A stretch of 64,000 bases of DNA from Salipiger abyssi (GTDB taxonomy: Bacteria; Pseudomonadota; Alphaproteobacteria; Rhodobacterales; Rhodobacteraceae). The stretch lies in the NCBI RefSeq assembly GCF_001975705.1, contig NZ_CP015093.1, positions 930,001 through 994,000 of the forward strand. The letters are read 5' to 3'. Made by a program: the position numbers and the translations under genes. Within the stretch, counting starts at the first letter, position 1; every line of letters starts with the position of its first letter. Below, in pieces: positions 28,136-37,919 of the stretch. Under the pieces are notes generated by a model, which did not search any database, was not told the origin of the DNA, and saw only the letters and a program-made list of their open reading frames with translations.

Positions 28136-28936
28136 ATGAGCTATTCCATCGAAGGCAAGACCGCCATCGTCACCGGCGCCGCCAATGGCGTGGGTCTCGC
28201 CATCGCCCGCCATTTCGCCAACAAGGGCGCGAATGTCATGTTCGCCGATATGGACGAGAACCGCCTTGCCAAGGAATGCGGGCAGGAAACCAATGGCGGC
28301 AACATGTGTTACTTTGCCGGCGACCTGCGCGAGCGGCTGACGCTTGCCAACCTGCTTTCAGCCACGCTCGACGCCTTCGACCGGGTCGATATCCTGGTGA
28401 ACGGCGCGCGCCAGATGATGCCTTCCGATCCGCTCGATCTCGAAGACGATACAGTAGAGACTCTGCTGGGGCAGAACCTCATGCCGGCGCTGCGGCTGAG
28501 CCAGATCGTCGCCAACCGCATGATCAAGCAGACCAATGGCGACAATGAGCGTCAGGCCGGCGCAATCATCAACCTCTCCTCCATCGCCTCTCGGCGCACC
28601 CAGCAGAAGCTCATGGCCTATTCGATCTCCTGCGCCGCGCTCGACCAGATGACCCGCTCGCTGGCGGTGTCGCTGGCGCCCAACAGGATCCGGGTGAACG
28701 GCGTGGGCTTCGGCTCCGTGATGTCCGCCAGCCTCAAGGACAAGCTGAAGGCAAACCCCGATTACCGCCGCGAGATCGAGGAACACACGCCGCTGGGCCG
28801 CATCGCCGGGCCCGGCGCATTGGCCGAGGCGGTGCAGTTCCTTGCCTCCGAGGGCTCGGGCTTCATGACCGGGCAGATCCTGACCGTCGATGGCGGTCGC
28901 ACCCTGCTCGACCCGGTGGCCGCCCCCGCGCATTGA
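28136..28936 (+). CDS. SDR-family protein with the YxxxK lysine replaced by cysteine
   Basis: A 266-residue short-chain dehydrogenase/reductase fold. The N-terminal cofactor loop is TGAANGVGLA (TGxxxGxG, about residues 14-23) with DMDE at the end of beta-2, which suggests NAD(H) preference. NGAR stands where NNAG is usual. The active-site tyrosine is present, but the motif reads Y162-SIS-C166: the catalytic lysine codon is replaced by TGC. The serine in INLSSIAS is retained. Either catalysis is altered or the protein is a non-enzymatic relative. It lies between the rRNA methyltransferase gene and hemF. Confidence 0.85.
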   Translation: MSYSIEGKTAIVTGAANGVGLAIARHFANKGANVMFADMDENRLAKECGQETNGGNMCYFAGDLRERLTLANLLSATLDAFDRVDILVNGARQMMPSDPLDLEDDTVETLLGQNLMPALRLSQIVANRMIKQTNGDNERQAGAIINLSSIASRRTQQKLMAYSISCAALDQMTRSLAVSLAPNRIRVNGVGFGSVMSASLKDKLKANPDYRREIEEHTPLGRIAGPGALAEAVQFLASEGSGFMTGQILTVDGGRTLLDPVAAPAH

Positions 28937-28991
28937 TTGCCCCGCGCGGCGCTTGCCGCTACCACGGGCCGGTGGATGCGAGGAGACACCG

Positions 28992-29888
28992 ATGACCGAT
29001 ACCGACGCTTTCGCCGGGCGCAAGGCCCGCGCCTCGGACTGGTTCCGCACGCTGCGCGACGAGATCGTCGCGGCCTTCGAGGCGCTGGAGGTCAGCCATG
29101 TCACCGGACCGTTCTCGGAGGCGCCAGCGGGCCGGTTCGAGGTCACGCCCACCTCGCGGCAGGCGGATGACGGGTCCGATGCCGGCGGCGGGCTGATGAG
29201 CGTGATGCGCGGCGGACGGGTCTTCGAAAAGGTCGGCGTGAATGTCTCGACCGTCTACGGCACATTGGGGGCGGCGGCGCAAAAGGCGATGGCGGCGCGC
29301 GGCGTGCCCGGCATCGAAGAGGATCCGCGCTTCTGGGCCTCGGGGATCAGCCTTGTCGCGCATATGCAGAATCCGCATGTGCCGGCGGTGCATATGAACA
29401 CGCGGATGTTCTGGACGCCCGGCGCCTGGTGGTTCGGCGGTGGCTCCGATCTCAACCCCTGCCTCGAATACGATGAGGACACGGCGCATTTCCACGCCAC
29501 GCAACAGGCGCATCTCGCCCCGCATGGCGCCACGCTCTACCCCGAGCTCAAGGCCTGGGCGGACGAATACTTCTATATACCGCATCGCAAGCGGGCGCGC
29601 GGCGTCGGCGGCATCTTCATGGACGACCGCAATACCGGCGACTGGGAGGCGGATTTCGCCCTGACCCAGGATATCGGCCGCGCCTTCCTCCCGGCCTATC
29701 TGCCGCTGGTGGAGAAGCGCCGGGCAATGCCCTTTGGTGAGACCGAAAAAGATGCGCAGCTTGTGCATCGCGGCCTCTATGCCGAATACAATCTGGTCTA
29801 TGACCGGGGCACGAAATTCGGTCTGGCGACCGGGCACGATGCCAACGCGGTGCTGATGAGCCTGCCACCCATGGCGAAATGGGTGTGA
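28992..29888 (+). CDS. hemF: Oxygen-dependent coproporphyrinogen III oxidase
   Basis: A 298-residue enzyme that oxidatively decarboxylates two propionates of coproporphyrinogen III in haem and bacteriochlorophyll synthesis. Signatures include GGGLMSVMRGGRVFEKVGVN, the HMNTRMF and WFGGGSDLNP segments, and RGVGGIFMDD. The ATG at 28992 has GAGGAGACACC upstream; the open frame further upstream overlaps the SDR gene. It is the aerobic isozyme; the anaerobic HemN is not in this window. Confidence 0.96.
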   Translation: MTDTDAFAGRKARASDWFRTLRDEIVAAFEALEVSHVTGPFSEAPAGRFEVTPTSRQADDGSDAGGGLMSVMRGGRVFEKVGVNVSTVYGTLGAAAQKAMAARGVPGIEEDPRFWASGISLVAHMQNPHVPAVHMNTRMFWTPGAWWFGGGSDLNPCLEYDEDTAHFHATQQAHLAPHGATLYPELKAWADEYFYIPHRKRARGVGGIFMDDRNTGDWEADFALTQDIGRAFLPAYLPLVEKRRAMPFGETEKDAQLVHRGLYAEYNLVYDRGTKFGLATGHDANAVLMSLPPMAKWV

Positions 29889-29968
29889 GAAACTCCGCAT
29901 AACCCACCGGTTTAGCGAAGACATAAGGCGGCGACACTTGCGCCCCACGCCCCCTTCCAGCCGCACCA

Positions 29969-30616
29969 TCAGAACAACCCTGCCTCGCGCGCCAATAGCG
30001 CCGCCTGAGTGCGGTTCCCCGCACCGATCTTGCGGTAGAGCGTCTTGACATGCAGCTTGACCGTCGGCTCACGGATTTCGAGATGGCGCGCGATCTCCTT
30101 GTTCGACTTGCCCTGCGTCAGCCCCTCCAGCACCTCCAGTTCGCGCCGCGACAGCCGCTCCGCCATCGGGTTCGGCGCGCGCTCCTCCCCGCGCATGAAT
30201 TCCAGCGGCGCGTATTGCTCGCCCATCGCCATGAAACGCACCGCATTAACCAGAGATTTCGCCGAGAGCGTCTTGGGCACGAACCCCGCCGCGCCGGCCT
30301 CAAGCACCTTTTCCGCAACCTCCCGGCTGGCGGTGCCCGAGATGACCGCCACGCGCCGCGCGCCCTCCAGCGCGCTCATTCGGTAGAGCCCATCGAGCGC
30401 GTTCATCCCCGGCATGGAGTAGTCGAGCAGCACCAGATCGAAATACTCTCCGGCCTTCACCAGTTTTTCGGCCTCGTAAAAGCTCGCCACGCTGACCGTC
30501 TCGAAATCGCCCTCGCTTTCCAGAAACAGCTCCAGCGTGTCGCGTAGCAGATCGTGATCATCGGCGATCAGAACGCGCAGCACGGGCGCGGTTTGCGTTT
30601 CTTGGGTCGCGTGCAC
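29969..30616 (-). CDS. LuxR/NarL-family response regulator
   Basis: A 215-residue two-component transcription factor. The receiver domain (about residues 14-130) has the acid pair Asp19-Asp20 in LIADDHD, the phospho-acceptor Asp65 in LLDYSMPG, and the lysine in FVPKTLS. The C-terminal GerE/LuxR helix-turn-helix runs from about residue 148 (RLSRRELEVLEGLTQGKSNKEIA). It starts at GTG with GGGAGA upstream. It is divergent from a secreted SUOX-fold protein and hybrid histidine kinase across 238 bp, and is their likely partner. Confidence 0.92.
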   Translation of the reverse strand: MHATQETQTAPVLRVLIADDHDLLRDTLELFLESEGDFETVSVASFYEAEKLVKAGEYFDLVLLDYSMPGMNALDGLYRMSALEGARRVAVISGTASREVAEKVLEAGAAGFVPKTLSAKSLVNAVRFMAMGEQYAPLEFMRGEERAPNPMAERLSRRELEVLEGLTQGKSNKEIARHLEIREPTVKLHVKTLYRKIGAGNRTQAALLAREAGLF

Positions 30617-30854
30617 AAAGCATCTCCCTGAGGGTCACAGCGAATCACGAGGCTGGCGATCACAGTCTGCCGGCGAAAATGCGGGCAAACCGTTAACGCC
30701 CGACTAGTTGCGGCAGCGGTCACCGCGACCCGCAAAAACCGCACTCCTGTGGCGAGTTTCTTAACGAACATGGCCTAGGCCTCGAATGAGTGCAGGACCG
30801 CGATGCCCGCGCCGGCGACGGTGGTCCTGCCATCCTGAAAAACGGAGCCGTGAC

Positions 30855-31367
30855 ATGTCCTTCCTTTCGCTTCTCTGCCGCAGCCTGCTTGCGATTCTGA
30901 GCCTCACGCTACCGCTCTGCGCCGCCGAACTGCCGGCCCCCGAGGGGCCCGCGCTTCTGACGGTGACCGGCCAGATCACCCAGACGAATGACGGCGATTC
31001 GGCGCGTTTCGACCGCGCGATGCTGGAAGCGATGCCACAGACCAGCTTTACCACCCGCACGATCTGGACCGATGGCGAACAGCGCTTCACCGGTGTCACG
31101 CTGCACGATCTACTGGCTGCCCTGGGCGCCACCGGCAGCGTCATCCGCGCCACCGCGATCAACGATTACGCCGTGGATATCCCCTACGCGGACTGGGAGG
31201 GCGGCGGGCCGATGATCGCCTACAGCAACAATGGCGCGCCAATGTCCCTGCGCGACAAGGGCCCGCTCTGGATTGTCTATCCCTACGATTCCGACCCCGC
31301 CTATCAGAGCGAGCAGGTTTACGCCCGAAGCATCTGGCAGCTTGAGCGCATCGAAGTGATGGAGTGA
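30855..31367 (+). CDS. Secreted sulfite-oxidase-fold (molybdopterin-binding-like) protein lacking the Mo cysteine
   Basis: A 170-residue periplasmic protein: residues 1-23 are a signal peptide (MSFLSLLCRSLLAILSL, cleavage near CAAEL). The mature part resembles the Oxidored_molyb domain, with a FTGVTLHDLLAALGA helix, NDYAVDIPYADW and GPLWIVYPYD strands. The cysteine that ligates molybdenum in catalytic family members is not present; the corresponding loop reads TRTIWTDG. An enzymatic role therefore looks unlikely and ligand binding more likely. It ends 10 bp before the hybrid kinase gene, so the two are surely co-transcribed. Confidence 0.75.
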   Translation: MSFLSLLCRSLLAILSLTLPLCAAELPAPEGPALLTVTGQITQTNDGDSARFDRAMLEAMPQTSFTTRTIWTDGEQRFTGVTLHDLLAALGATGSVIRATAINDYAVDIPYADWEGGGPMIAYSNNGAPMSLRDKGPLWIVYPYDSDPAYQSEQVYARSIWQLERIEVME

Positions 31368-31377
31368 CGGGCGGAGC

Positions 31378-33939
31378 ATGCAGCAGGCCCTGCCCGACAA
31401 GCCTTTCTCCCGCGGATGGACGGTTCTTCAGACCGGCCTCGCGCTCCTGCTCTGGGGCACTCTGGTGGTCTGGCTCGGCTGGCTGATCCTGCGCGAGATC
31501 GACGACTATTCGACGGCCAATTCCGACAATCTGCAATGGAGCCTGTCGCAGGCCGATGTCGAATTCCTGCAATTCCGGCTGGCACTGGAAAAACTCGACA
31601 CAGAACGGGACGGGCTCGCAGAGCTGCGCGAGCGCTTCGATATCTTTTACAGCCGCATGGACACGATGAGCAGCGGCCGGCTGTTCCGCTCACTGCCGCA
31701 TACCGATCGGTTCACCGCCCCCCGCCAGCAGATTCAGAGCTTTCTCGACGAGACCGTGCCACTGATCGATGGCCCAGATGCGGCTCTGGTCACGGCGCTG
31801 CCGCGCCTCGCTGCACGCGCCGATTCCGTCGAAAAGGACGTCCGCGCCTTTTCCCTGGCTGCCTTGGCCGCCTTTGCCGAGGTCTCCGACAGCCGGCGCG
31901 ACGGCATCGCTCGCCTGATGATCTATATGGCCGCCGGGCTCATGGTGCTGTTTCTCGGGCTCACCTTCCTTGCCTTGACACTGTTCCGCCTGTTTCGGCT
32001 CGCCCGCATTCGTGCGGACGAGGTGCAGGTCGCCGGCGCGCGGATGCAAACCATTGTTGAAACCTCGCCCAATGCCATCATCGTGACTGACGAAACCGGC
32101 ACAATCCGCCAGTTCAACGCTGCTGCCGAGCGTATCTTCGGCTACTCCCGCGAAGAGGCCTGCGGACAGATCGCGCGCAACTTCCTGATCCCTCAGGAAG
32201 ATCGCGACTCGGTTGATCGCGGCGTTTTCGCCTTTGCCGAGGAGCGCCGCCGCCCGCTGCCCGAGGAACGTCATTTCGAAACCGTGCTTCAGGCACGGGG
32301 CGGCCGGCGCTTTCCGGCAGACCTTTCGGTGGACCGGGCAGAGGCGGAAGATCCGCTCTATGTCGCCTATATCCGCGACATCACGAAATGGAAGGAGGTC
32401 GAGGCGCAGCTCACCCTGGCGCGCGATCGGGCTCTGGCCGGCGAGCGGGCGAAATCGGAATTTCTCGCGGTAATGAGTCACGAGATGCGCACGCCTCTGA
32501 ACGGGCTGCTCGGCACCATGCAGCTGATGCGCGATCACAGCCTGACCGAGCGCCAGACCGATCTGCTCGACCGGATGCAGGCCTCGGGCAAGATGCTGCT
32601 AGATCTGGTCAATGATGTGCTCGATCTCGCGAAGTTCGAGGCGGGCAAGATGGAGGCCACCTCGGCGCCCTTCTCGCTGCCCCGGCTGCTCGACGGCGTC
32701 GTGCAAACCGCACAGCCGCTTGCAGAAACCCATGGCAACGATCTGCGCTGGCGCTGGGTCGGACCGCCGGGCGAGGGTGTGATCGGCGATGCGCGCCGGC
32801 TGCGCCAGGTGCTGTTGAATCTCGTCGGCAACGCATTGAAATTCACCCGCGACGGAACGGTCGAGATCGAGGTGGAATATCTCGACCCCGACAGCTCCGA
32901 ACTCGAATTGCGGGTGATCGACAGCGGCATCGGCATCGCCGAAGCGGACCTGCCACGCATCTTCAAGGATTTCGAAACGCTCGATTCTTCCTATGCGCGC
33001 GAGACCAGCGGCACCGGGTTGGGGCTCGGCATCGCCAAGCGCTTCACCCGTCTTATGGGCGGCGAAATCGGCGTCGAGAGCGAGCCGGGAGAGGGCACCC
33101 TTTTCTGGATCCGCCTGCCGCTGCCACCCGCGCCGGAGTTTTCGGAGCCCGTCGTGCAAAGAGCTGAACAAAGCGCCGGTCCCGCCGACCCGCTGGAGGT
33201 GCTGGTGGTCGAGGACAATGAGATCAATCGCTTCATACTGCGCGAGATGCTCACCGCCGCAGGACACCGGGTAACGCTCGCCGAAAACGGTCACGCCGGG
33301 GTGGAACAGGCGGCGGCGCATCGGTTCGACATGATCCTGATGGATATCTCGATGCCGGTGATGGACGGTCGTACGGCCACGAGGCAGATCCGCCAGGGCG
33401 GTTGCGCCTCCGCCGAGGCACCGATCGTCGCGCTGACCGCCCATGCCTTTCCCGAGGAATGGGCACGGTTCCGCGAGGACGGCATGACCGCCTGCCTCAC
33501 CAAACCTGTCGAGCGGACGCTACTGATGCGCACCATGGCTGATGAGGTCGCCGTCGCCAACGCGCCTACCGGCCCGTCCGCCATCGCGCCGGGCGAAGAC
33601 GCGCTCATCGACGAAACGCTGCTCACGCAGTTGCTGACCGACCTGCCCAGGAGCGCGGTCGACGCGCTGCTGGCGCGGTTTCTAGACGAGATGGAGCGCG
33701 ATATCGCGCTGCTGGCACAGTCGGCGCCCGACGCCCCCGGGCTCGCGCCGCTCGCGCATCGCTGCGCGGGTTCCAGCGGCACCTTCGGCGCCGAAGCGCT
33801 GCGCCTGGCGCTGCTGCGGATCGAAGCCGCGCTCAAATCCGGCGGACAGCCGGAGCGTCAGCATCTGCAAGGCCTTCGCGACCTCTGGCAACGCAGCCGC
33901 GCGGCGCTGATGGCGCGGCTCAGCCCGCCAACCGGTTGA
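31378..33939 (+). CDS. Membrane hybrid histidine kinase with PAS, receiver and HPt domains
   Basis: An 853-residue sensor kinase. Order: transmembrane helix 1 (about residues 17-38); periplasmic helical sensor region (about 39-178); transmembrane helix 2 (about 179-205); PAS domain (about 220-340, IVETSPNAIIVTD); HisKA with phospho-accepting His368 in SHEMRTPLNG; HATPase with N-box NLVGNALKFT and GTGLGLGIAKRF; receiver with Asp656 in LMDISMPVMDG; C-terminal HPt with His794 in AHRCAGSSG. This is a full His-Asp-His relay ready to pass phosphate to a separate response regulator. The divergent LuxR-type regulator at 30 kb is the obvious recipient. Its last 20 bp overlap the convergent choV gene. 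Confidence 0.93.
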   Translation: MQQALPDKPFSRGWTVLQTGLALLLWGTLVVWLGWLILREIDDYSTANSDNLQWSLSQADVEFLQFRLALEKLDTERDGLAELRERFDIFYSRMDTMSSGRLFRSLPHTDRFTAPRQQIQSFLDETVPLIDGPDAALVTALPRLAARADSVEKDVRAFSLAALAAFAEVSDSRRDGIARLMIYMAAGLMVLFLGLTFLALTLFRLFRLARIRADEVQVAGARMQTIVETSPNAIIVTDETGTIRQFNAAAERIFGYSREEACGQIARNFLIPQEDRDSVDRGVFAFAEERRRPLPEERHFETVLQARGGRRFPADLSVDRAEAEDPLYVAYIRDITKWKEVEAQLTLARDRALAGERAKSEFLAVMSHEMRTPLNGLLGTMQLMRDHSLTERQTDLLDRMQASGKMLLDLVNDVLDLAKFEAGKMEATSAPFSLPRLLDGVVQTAQPLAETHGNDLRWRWVGPPGEGVIGDARRLRQVLLNLVGNALKFTRDGTVEIEVEYLDPDSSELELRVIDSGIGIAEADLPRIFKDFETLDSSYARETSGTGLGLGIAKRFTRLMGGEIGVESEPGEGTLFWIRLPLPPAPEFSEPVVQRAEQSAGPADPLEVLVVEDNEINRFILREMLTAAGHRVTLAENGHAGVEQAAAHRFDMILMDISMPVMDGRTATRQIRQGGCASAEAPIVALTAHAFPEEWARFREDGMTACLTKPVERTLLMRTMADEVAVANAPTGPSAIAPGEDALIDETLLTQLLTDLPRSAVDALLARFLDEMERDIALLAQSAPDAPGLAPLAHRCAGSSGTFGAEALRLALLRIEAALKSGGQPERQHLQGLRDLWQRSRAALMARLSPPTG

Positions 33940-34927
33940 CGATGCTGGCAGCCGTGACCCTGCCCAGCGCTGCGTGGCCCTCCGTCACCGTCAGCGCCGG
34001 GCTCTGACGCAGAAGCGACATCAAATCGCGCACCGGCAGCTCCGCCGCCACCTCGGGCCCGCCGCTTCCGGGCTCCATCACATCCCGCGCGGTCAGCACG
34101 CCGAGCGGGTTCATATTGGCCACGAAATCCGCCACATAGTCGTTGACCGGTGCCGAAAAGATCTCTCGCGGGGTGCCGCATTGCACGATCCGCCCCCCCT
34201 CCATGATGGCGATCCGCCCCCCCAGCTTGAACGCCTCGTCGAGATCGTGGCTGACAAAGATGATGGTGCGCCGGAGCGTGCGTTGCAGATCAAGCAGCTC
34301 GTCCTGCAACCGCGCGCGGATCAGCGGATCGAGCGCCGAAAACGGCTCGTCCATCAGCAGGATCGGCGCGTCGGTGGCAAAGGCCCGGGCCAGTCCGACG
34401 CGCTGCTGCATACCGCCCGACAGCTCGCTCACCCTGCGCTCACCCCAGTCCGAGAGACCCACAAGCGCGAGTTGACGCGCCACGACCTCACGCCGCGTCT
34501 CGGGCGCCATGCCCGCGAGCTCGAGCCCGAAGCCGACATTCTCGGCGACGCTGCGCCAGGGCAACAGGCCGAAATGCTGGAAAACCATGGCGATGCGGCT
34601 CTGACGCAGCTGCCGCAGCCTGTCGGGCCGGCAGCTTGTAACATCCACCATCGCGCTGCCATCATGCACTTCGACCGCGCCGCGCGCCACCGGGTTGAGC
34701 CCGTTCACCGCGCGCAGCAGGGTCGACTTGCCCGAGCCCGACAGCCCCATCAGCACGACAATCTCACCCTCGGCCACATCCAGGCTGGCGTCGTGCACAC
34801 CTAGCACCTGCCCGGTCTCTGCCTGGATCTCGGCACGCGACAGGCCCTTGTCGGCCAGCGGCAGCGCCGCACCGGGCCGGTCGCCGAACAGGATCGAGAC
34901 ATTGCGGAAACGGACGACGGCGCTCAC
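33920..34927 (-). CDS. choV: Choline ABC transporter ATP-binding protein
   Basis: A 335-residue ATPase of the ProV/OpuA type. Walker A is GLSGSGKSTLL, the Q-loop is in VFQHFGLLPWRSV, the signature is LSGGMQQRV and Walker B is ILLMDEPFSALD, followed by the SHD histidine. N-terminal VSILFGDRP and a short CBS-like regulatory tail (last 60 residues) match the choline-specific ChoV subfamily. The GTG start overlaps the choW stop (GTGA), so translation is coupled. Its 3' end overlaps the histidine kinase gene on the other strand by 20 bp. Confidence 0.92.
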   Translation of the reverse strand: MSAVVRFRNVSILFGDRPGAALPLADKGLSRAEIQAETGQVLGVHDASLDVAEGEIVVLMGLSGSGKSTLLRAVNGLNPVARGAVEVHDGSAMVDVTSCRPDRLRQLRQSRIAMVFQHFGLLPWRSVAENVGFGLELAGMAPETRREVVARQLALVGLSDWGERRVSELSGGMQQRVGLARAFATDAPILLMDEPFSALDPLIRARLQDELLDLQRTLRRTIIFVSHDLDEAFKLGGRIAIMEGGRIVQCGTPREIFSAPVNDYVADFVANMNPLGVLTARDVMEPGSGGPEVAAELPVRDLMSLLRQSPALTVTEGHAALGRVTAASIVNRLAG

Positions 34928-35754
34928 CCGCGCACCCTCAGCGCACGGTCTAGCATGATCGCGACCACCACGATGATCAGGCCGGATTCGAAGCCGAGCC
35001 CGGTATCCACCCGGTTCAGCGCGCGCAGCACCGGCACGCCCAGCCCGTCGGCGCCGACCAGCGCCGCGATCACCACCATCGACAGCGACAGCATGATCGT
35101 CTGGTTCAGCCCGGCCATGATCTGCGGTGCCGCAAAAGGCAGTTCGACCTTCCAGAGCGTCTGACGCGGCGTCGCGCCAAAGGCCTGCGCCGCCTCGGTC
35201 AGGGCCTGCGGCGTGGTGGAAATGCCCAGATGGGTGAGCCGGATCGGCGCCGGCAGCACAAAGATCACCGTGGCGATCAGCCCGGGCACCATGCCGATGC
35301 CGAAGAACACGATGGAAGGAATGAGGTAGACGAAGGTCGGCAGCGTCTGCATCAGGTCGAGCACCGGGCGCAGCGTGCGGTAGAGGTGCGGCCGGTGCGC
35401 GGCGGCGATGCCGATGGGCACGCCGATGCCCATGCAGACCAGACAGGCCGAGAGCACAAGCGTCAGGCTTTCGGTGGTCTCCTCCCAGTAGCCCTGGTTC
35501 AGGATGAAGAGGAACCCGAGCGCGACGAAGGCCGGCACCTTCCAGTTGCGGTGCAGCGCCCAGACCAGCGCCACGAACACGGCGATCACCAGGAGCTCCG
35601 GCGGGGTCTGCAAGACCCAAAGAATGCCCTCGATCAGCCGCTCCATCGCCCAGGCCAGCGCGTCGAAGGCCCAGGTCGCATTGCGTTGCAACCAGCCGAA
35701 CAGCGCTTCGGCCGCGTCGCCGACCGGTATCTTGTGCTCTGTCAGCCAGTCCAT
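34924..35754 (-). CDS. choW: Choline ABC transporter permease
   Basis: A 276-residue inner-membrane subunit with about six hydrophobic helices and a BPD permease domain. The EAA-type loop (AFGATPRQTLWKVELPFAAPQIMAGLNQ, about residues 180-207) contacts the ATPase. The N-terminal amphipathic part and the ALVGADGLG motif fit the ProW/ChoW family. It is coupled to choV by a 4-bp overlap and lies 53 bp downstream of the chemoreceptor gene. Confidence 0.92.
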   Translation of the reverse strand: MDWLTEHKIPVGDAAEALFGWLQRNATWAFDALAWAMERLIEGILWVLQTPPELLVIAVFVALVWALHRNWKVPAFVALGFLFILNQGYWEETTESLTLVLSACLVCMGIGVPIGIAAAHRPHLYRTLRPVLDLMQTLPTFVYLIPSIVFFGIGMVPGLIATVIFVLPAPIRLTHLGISTTPQALTEAAQAFGATPRQTLWKVELPFAAPQIMAGLNQTIMLSLSMVVIAALVGADGLGVPVLRALNRVDTGLGFESGLIIVVVAIMLDRALRVRG

Positions 35755-35807
35755 CGCCCGAAACTGGCCGAGCCGGGCGCGGCGGTCAAGCGCCGATACC
35801 GTGCCGG

Positions 35808-37919
35808 TCAGGCGGCACGGTCTGCCCGCACCGACGCATCGGTCTCGCTGCAGCGGCCCAGATCGAACTCCGCAACCAGCCGCGCGAGATGCTGGGCGCG
35901 GTCCGCGAGCTCGGTCGAGCTGTCGCGGCTGGCATCGGCCACAGCGGTGTTCTGGTCGGTCAGCGCGCTGAGGCTGCGCATCGCGGCGTTGACCCCCTGC
36001 AATTCGTGGCTCTGACTCTCGGCGGCGGTGCTGACGCCCGAGAGCACCTCATCCACACGGCGGATCTGGTCGAGAATCGCCTCCAGCGACTCGCCGGTCT
36101 CGCCCACCAGATCGACACCGCCCTTTACCTCGCGCGCGCTCTCCTCGATCAGCGCCTTGATCTCGAGCGCCGCATCGGCGGAGCGGCTGGCGAGCCCCTG
36201 CACCTCCATCGCGACCACCGCAAAGCCCTTGCCGCTTTCGCCGGCCCGCGCTGCCTCGACCCCGGCATTCAGCGCCAAAAGGTTGGTCTGGAAAGAGATA
36301 TCCTCGATCACCGTGGTGATCTGCGCGATCCGGCCCGAGGATTCGGCGATCCGGTCCATCGCCGCCACAGCGCTGCGCACCACCTGGCCGGAGCGGTCGG
36401 CGCGGCCCTTGGCCTCGTCGGCCAGCAGTTTGGCATCTTTCAGCGAGCTGGTGGTCTCCTCCAGGGTTTCGGTGAGGCCGGAAACGGTGTCGGCGGTGCG
36501 CGCGATGGTCTCGACCTGGGTATTGGTGCGTTCCGCCAGATCCGAGGCCGAGCTGCGCATGTCGCCGGAGCGCTCCTGCAATTCGGCCACCGTGGAGGCA
36601 AGCGTCAGCATCACGTCGCGCAGCCGCGCCGTGGCGGTGTTGAAATCCGTGCGGATCGAATCGTATTCCGGCGCCAGCTCATCATGAAAGGAGCGGGTCA
36701 GGTCGGAATGGGCCAGCGCGTTGAGCCCCTCGGTCACCAGATCCACCACCTGCTGGTGCTTGGCGTTCAGCCTCGCCTCGTCCGCCTCCTTTTTCTCGGT
36801 GGCGGCGCGGGTCAGCTGCTTGAACCGGTAGACCGAATTCGCCATGGCCCCGATCTCGCCACGCCCCTTGATATAGGGCACCCAGGAATCGAAACGCCCC
36901 TGGATGAAGTCGTTCATCACCCCGGTCAGCTTGCGCAGGCGCCGGGTGATCAGCTCGGTCTGGGTGATGGCAAAACCCGCCACAGCCAGTATGATTGTCG
37001 CCGCAAGTGCGACCCGCAGCCAGAGCGCGCCCTGCGCATGGGTGGCGGCATCGCCGGTCAGCGCCGCAAGCTCCTCAGTCAATTCGGTCTCGACCGCGCG
37101 CAGATCGTCGATCCAGTCGGTGGAGGCGGCGAACCAGTCCGGCGCGGTCATATCGGGCGCCGGACCGCCATAGGGCAGCGCCGCAATTGCCGCCCGCATC
37201 GGCTCCACCGCCTGCGCGGCGGGGCGGGCGGCCAGCTCCTCGACAAATCCGGGCCGGTTGAGCGTGGCCCCGGCCTGTGCCAGAAACGCCCGCTGCCGCG
37301 CGCCGAGCTCGGCAAAGCGCCGGTGCACCGCATCGGGGAACCGCTCTGCCCCAAGCCCGGTCGCGCCCATCGCGCGTTCCAGCCCGGCGCTCTCCTTGGC
37401 CAGCGCCACAAGCTCCACCGCTTCCATCAGCATCGCGGCCCGGTCGGCACTCGCACCGATACGGATATGGCTCGACGCGGACATAAGATGGTCGATAATG
37501 CCGGTGTAATAGCCCGCAAGCTCCGGCACGGTCAGGCGCAGCGCGTCGATCGATGCACGCCGCTCCGCGAGCATCGCCAGCCCGTCGCTGGCGGCGGCGA
37601 TCTCGTTCGGCGCCACAAGGACGATTTCCGGGGTGTGATCGAGAAACGCCGCAAAGGCCGCATCGGTGGCCTGCCGCTGTTTCCCCAAAACATCGCTGAA
37701 ATTGCCGCCGCGCGACGCGGTGAACCCAGCGGAATAGCCCCGCTCCTTCTGCAACTCGTGCACGAGATCCGAAACCCGCTCGGATTCCTCTGCCACGCGC
37801 GAGGCCCGCGCCTCCCGCTCCGACAGCGTGGCCAGCGAGAAAATCTCTGCCCCTGCAAAATAAAGCGCGAGTGCCAACAGCGGTGCGATGGCGCTCAGCA
37901 TCATCAGGCGCAGACTCAT
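35808..37919 (-). CDS. Methyl-accepting chemotaxis protein with periplasmic NIT domain
   Basis: A 703-residue chemoreceptor. Transmembrane helix 1 lies near residues 5-25. The periplasmic region (about 30-310) matches the nitrate/nitrite-sensing NIT fold, including the [11 protein letters not shown] signature. Transmembrane helix 2 (about 318-338) and a HAMP-like segment follow. The cytoplasmic signalling domain carries the MCP hairpin ([20 protein letters not shown]), which binds CheA and CheW. An upstream in-frame GTG at 37964 is possible; the ATG at 37919 has GGGGAT before it. The gene sits between choX and choW on the same strand. NIT domains bind nitrate in a few studied cases, but the ligand here is unknown. 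Confidence 0.92.
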   Translation of the reverse strand: MSLRLMMLSAIAPLLALALYFAGAEIFSLATLSEREARASRVAEESERVSDLVHELQKERGYSAGFTASRGGNFSDVLGKQRQATDAAFAAFLDHTPEIVLVAPNEIAAASDGLAMLAERRASIDALRLTVPELAGYYTGIIDHLMSASSHIRIGASADRAAMLMEAVELVALAKESAGLERAMGATGLGAERFPDAVHRRFAELGARQRAFLAQAGATLNRPGFVEELAARPAAQAVEPMRAAIAALPYGGPAPDMTAPDWFAASTDWIDDLRAVETELTEELAALTGDAATHAQGALWLRVALAATIILAVAGFAITQTELITRRLRKLTGVMNDFIQGRFDSWVPYIKGRGEIGAMANSVYRFKQLTRAATEKKEADEARLNAKHQQVVDLVTEGLNALAHSDLTRSFHDELAPEYDSIRTDFNTATARLRDVMLTLASTVAELQERSGDMRSSASDLAERTNTQVETIARTADTVSGLTETLEETTSSLKDAKLLADEAKGRADRSGQVVRSAVAAMDRIAESSGRIAQITTVIEDISFQTNLLALNAGVEAARAGESGKGFAVVAMEVQGLASRSADAALEIKALIEESAREVKGGVDLVGETGESLEAILDQIRRVDEVLSGVSTAAESQSHELQGVNAAMRSLSALTDQNTAVADASRDSSTELADRAQHLARLVAEFDLGRCSETDASVRADRAA

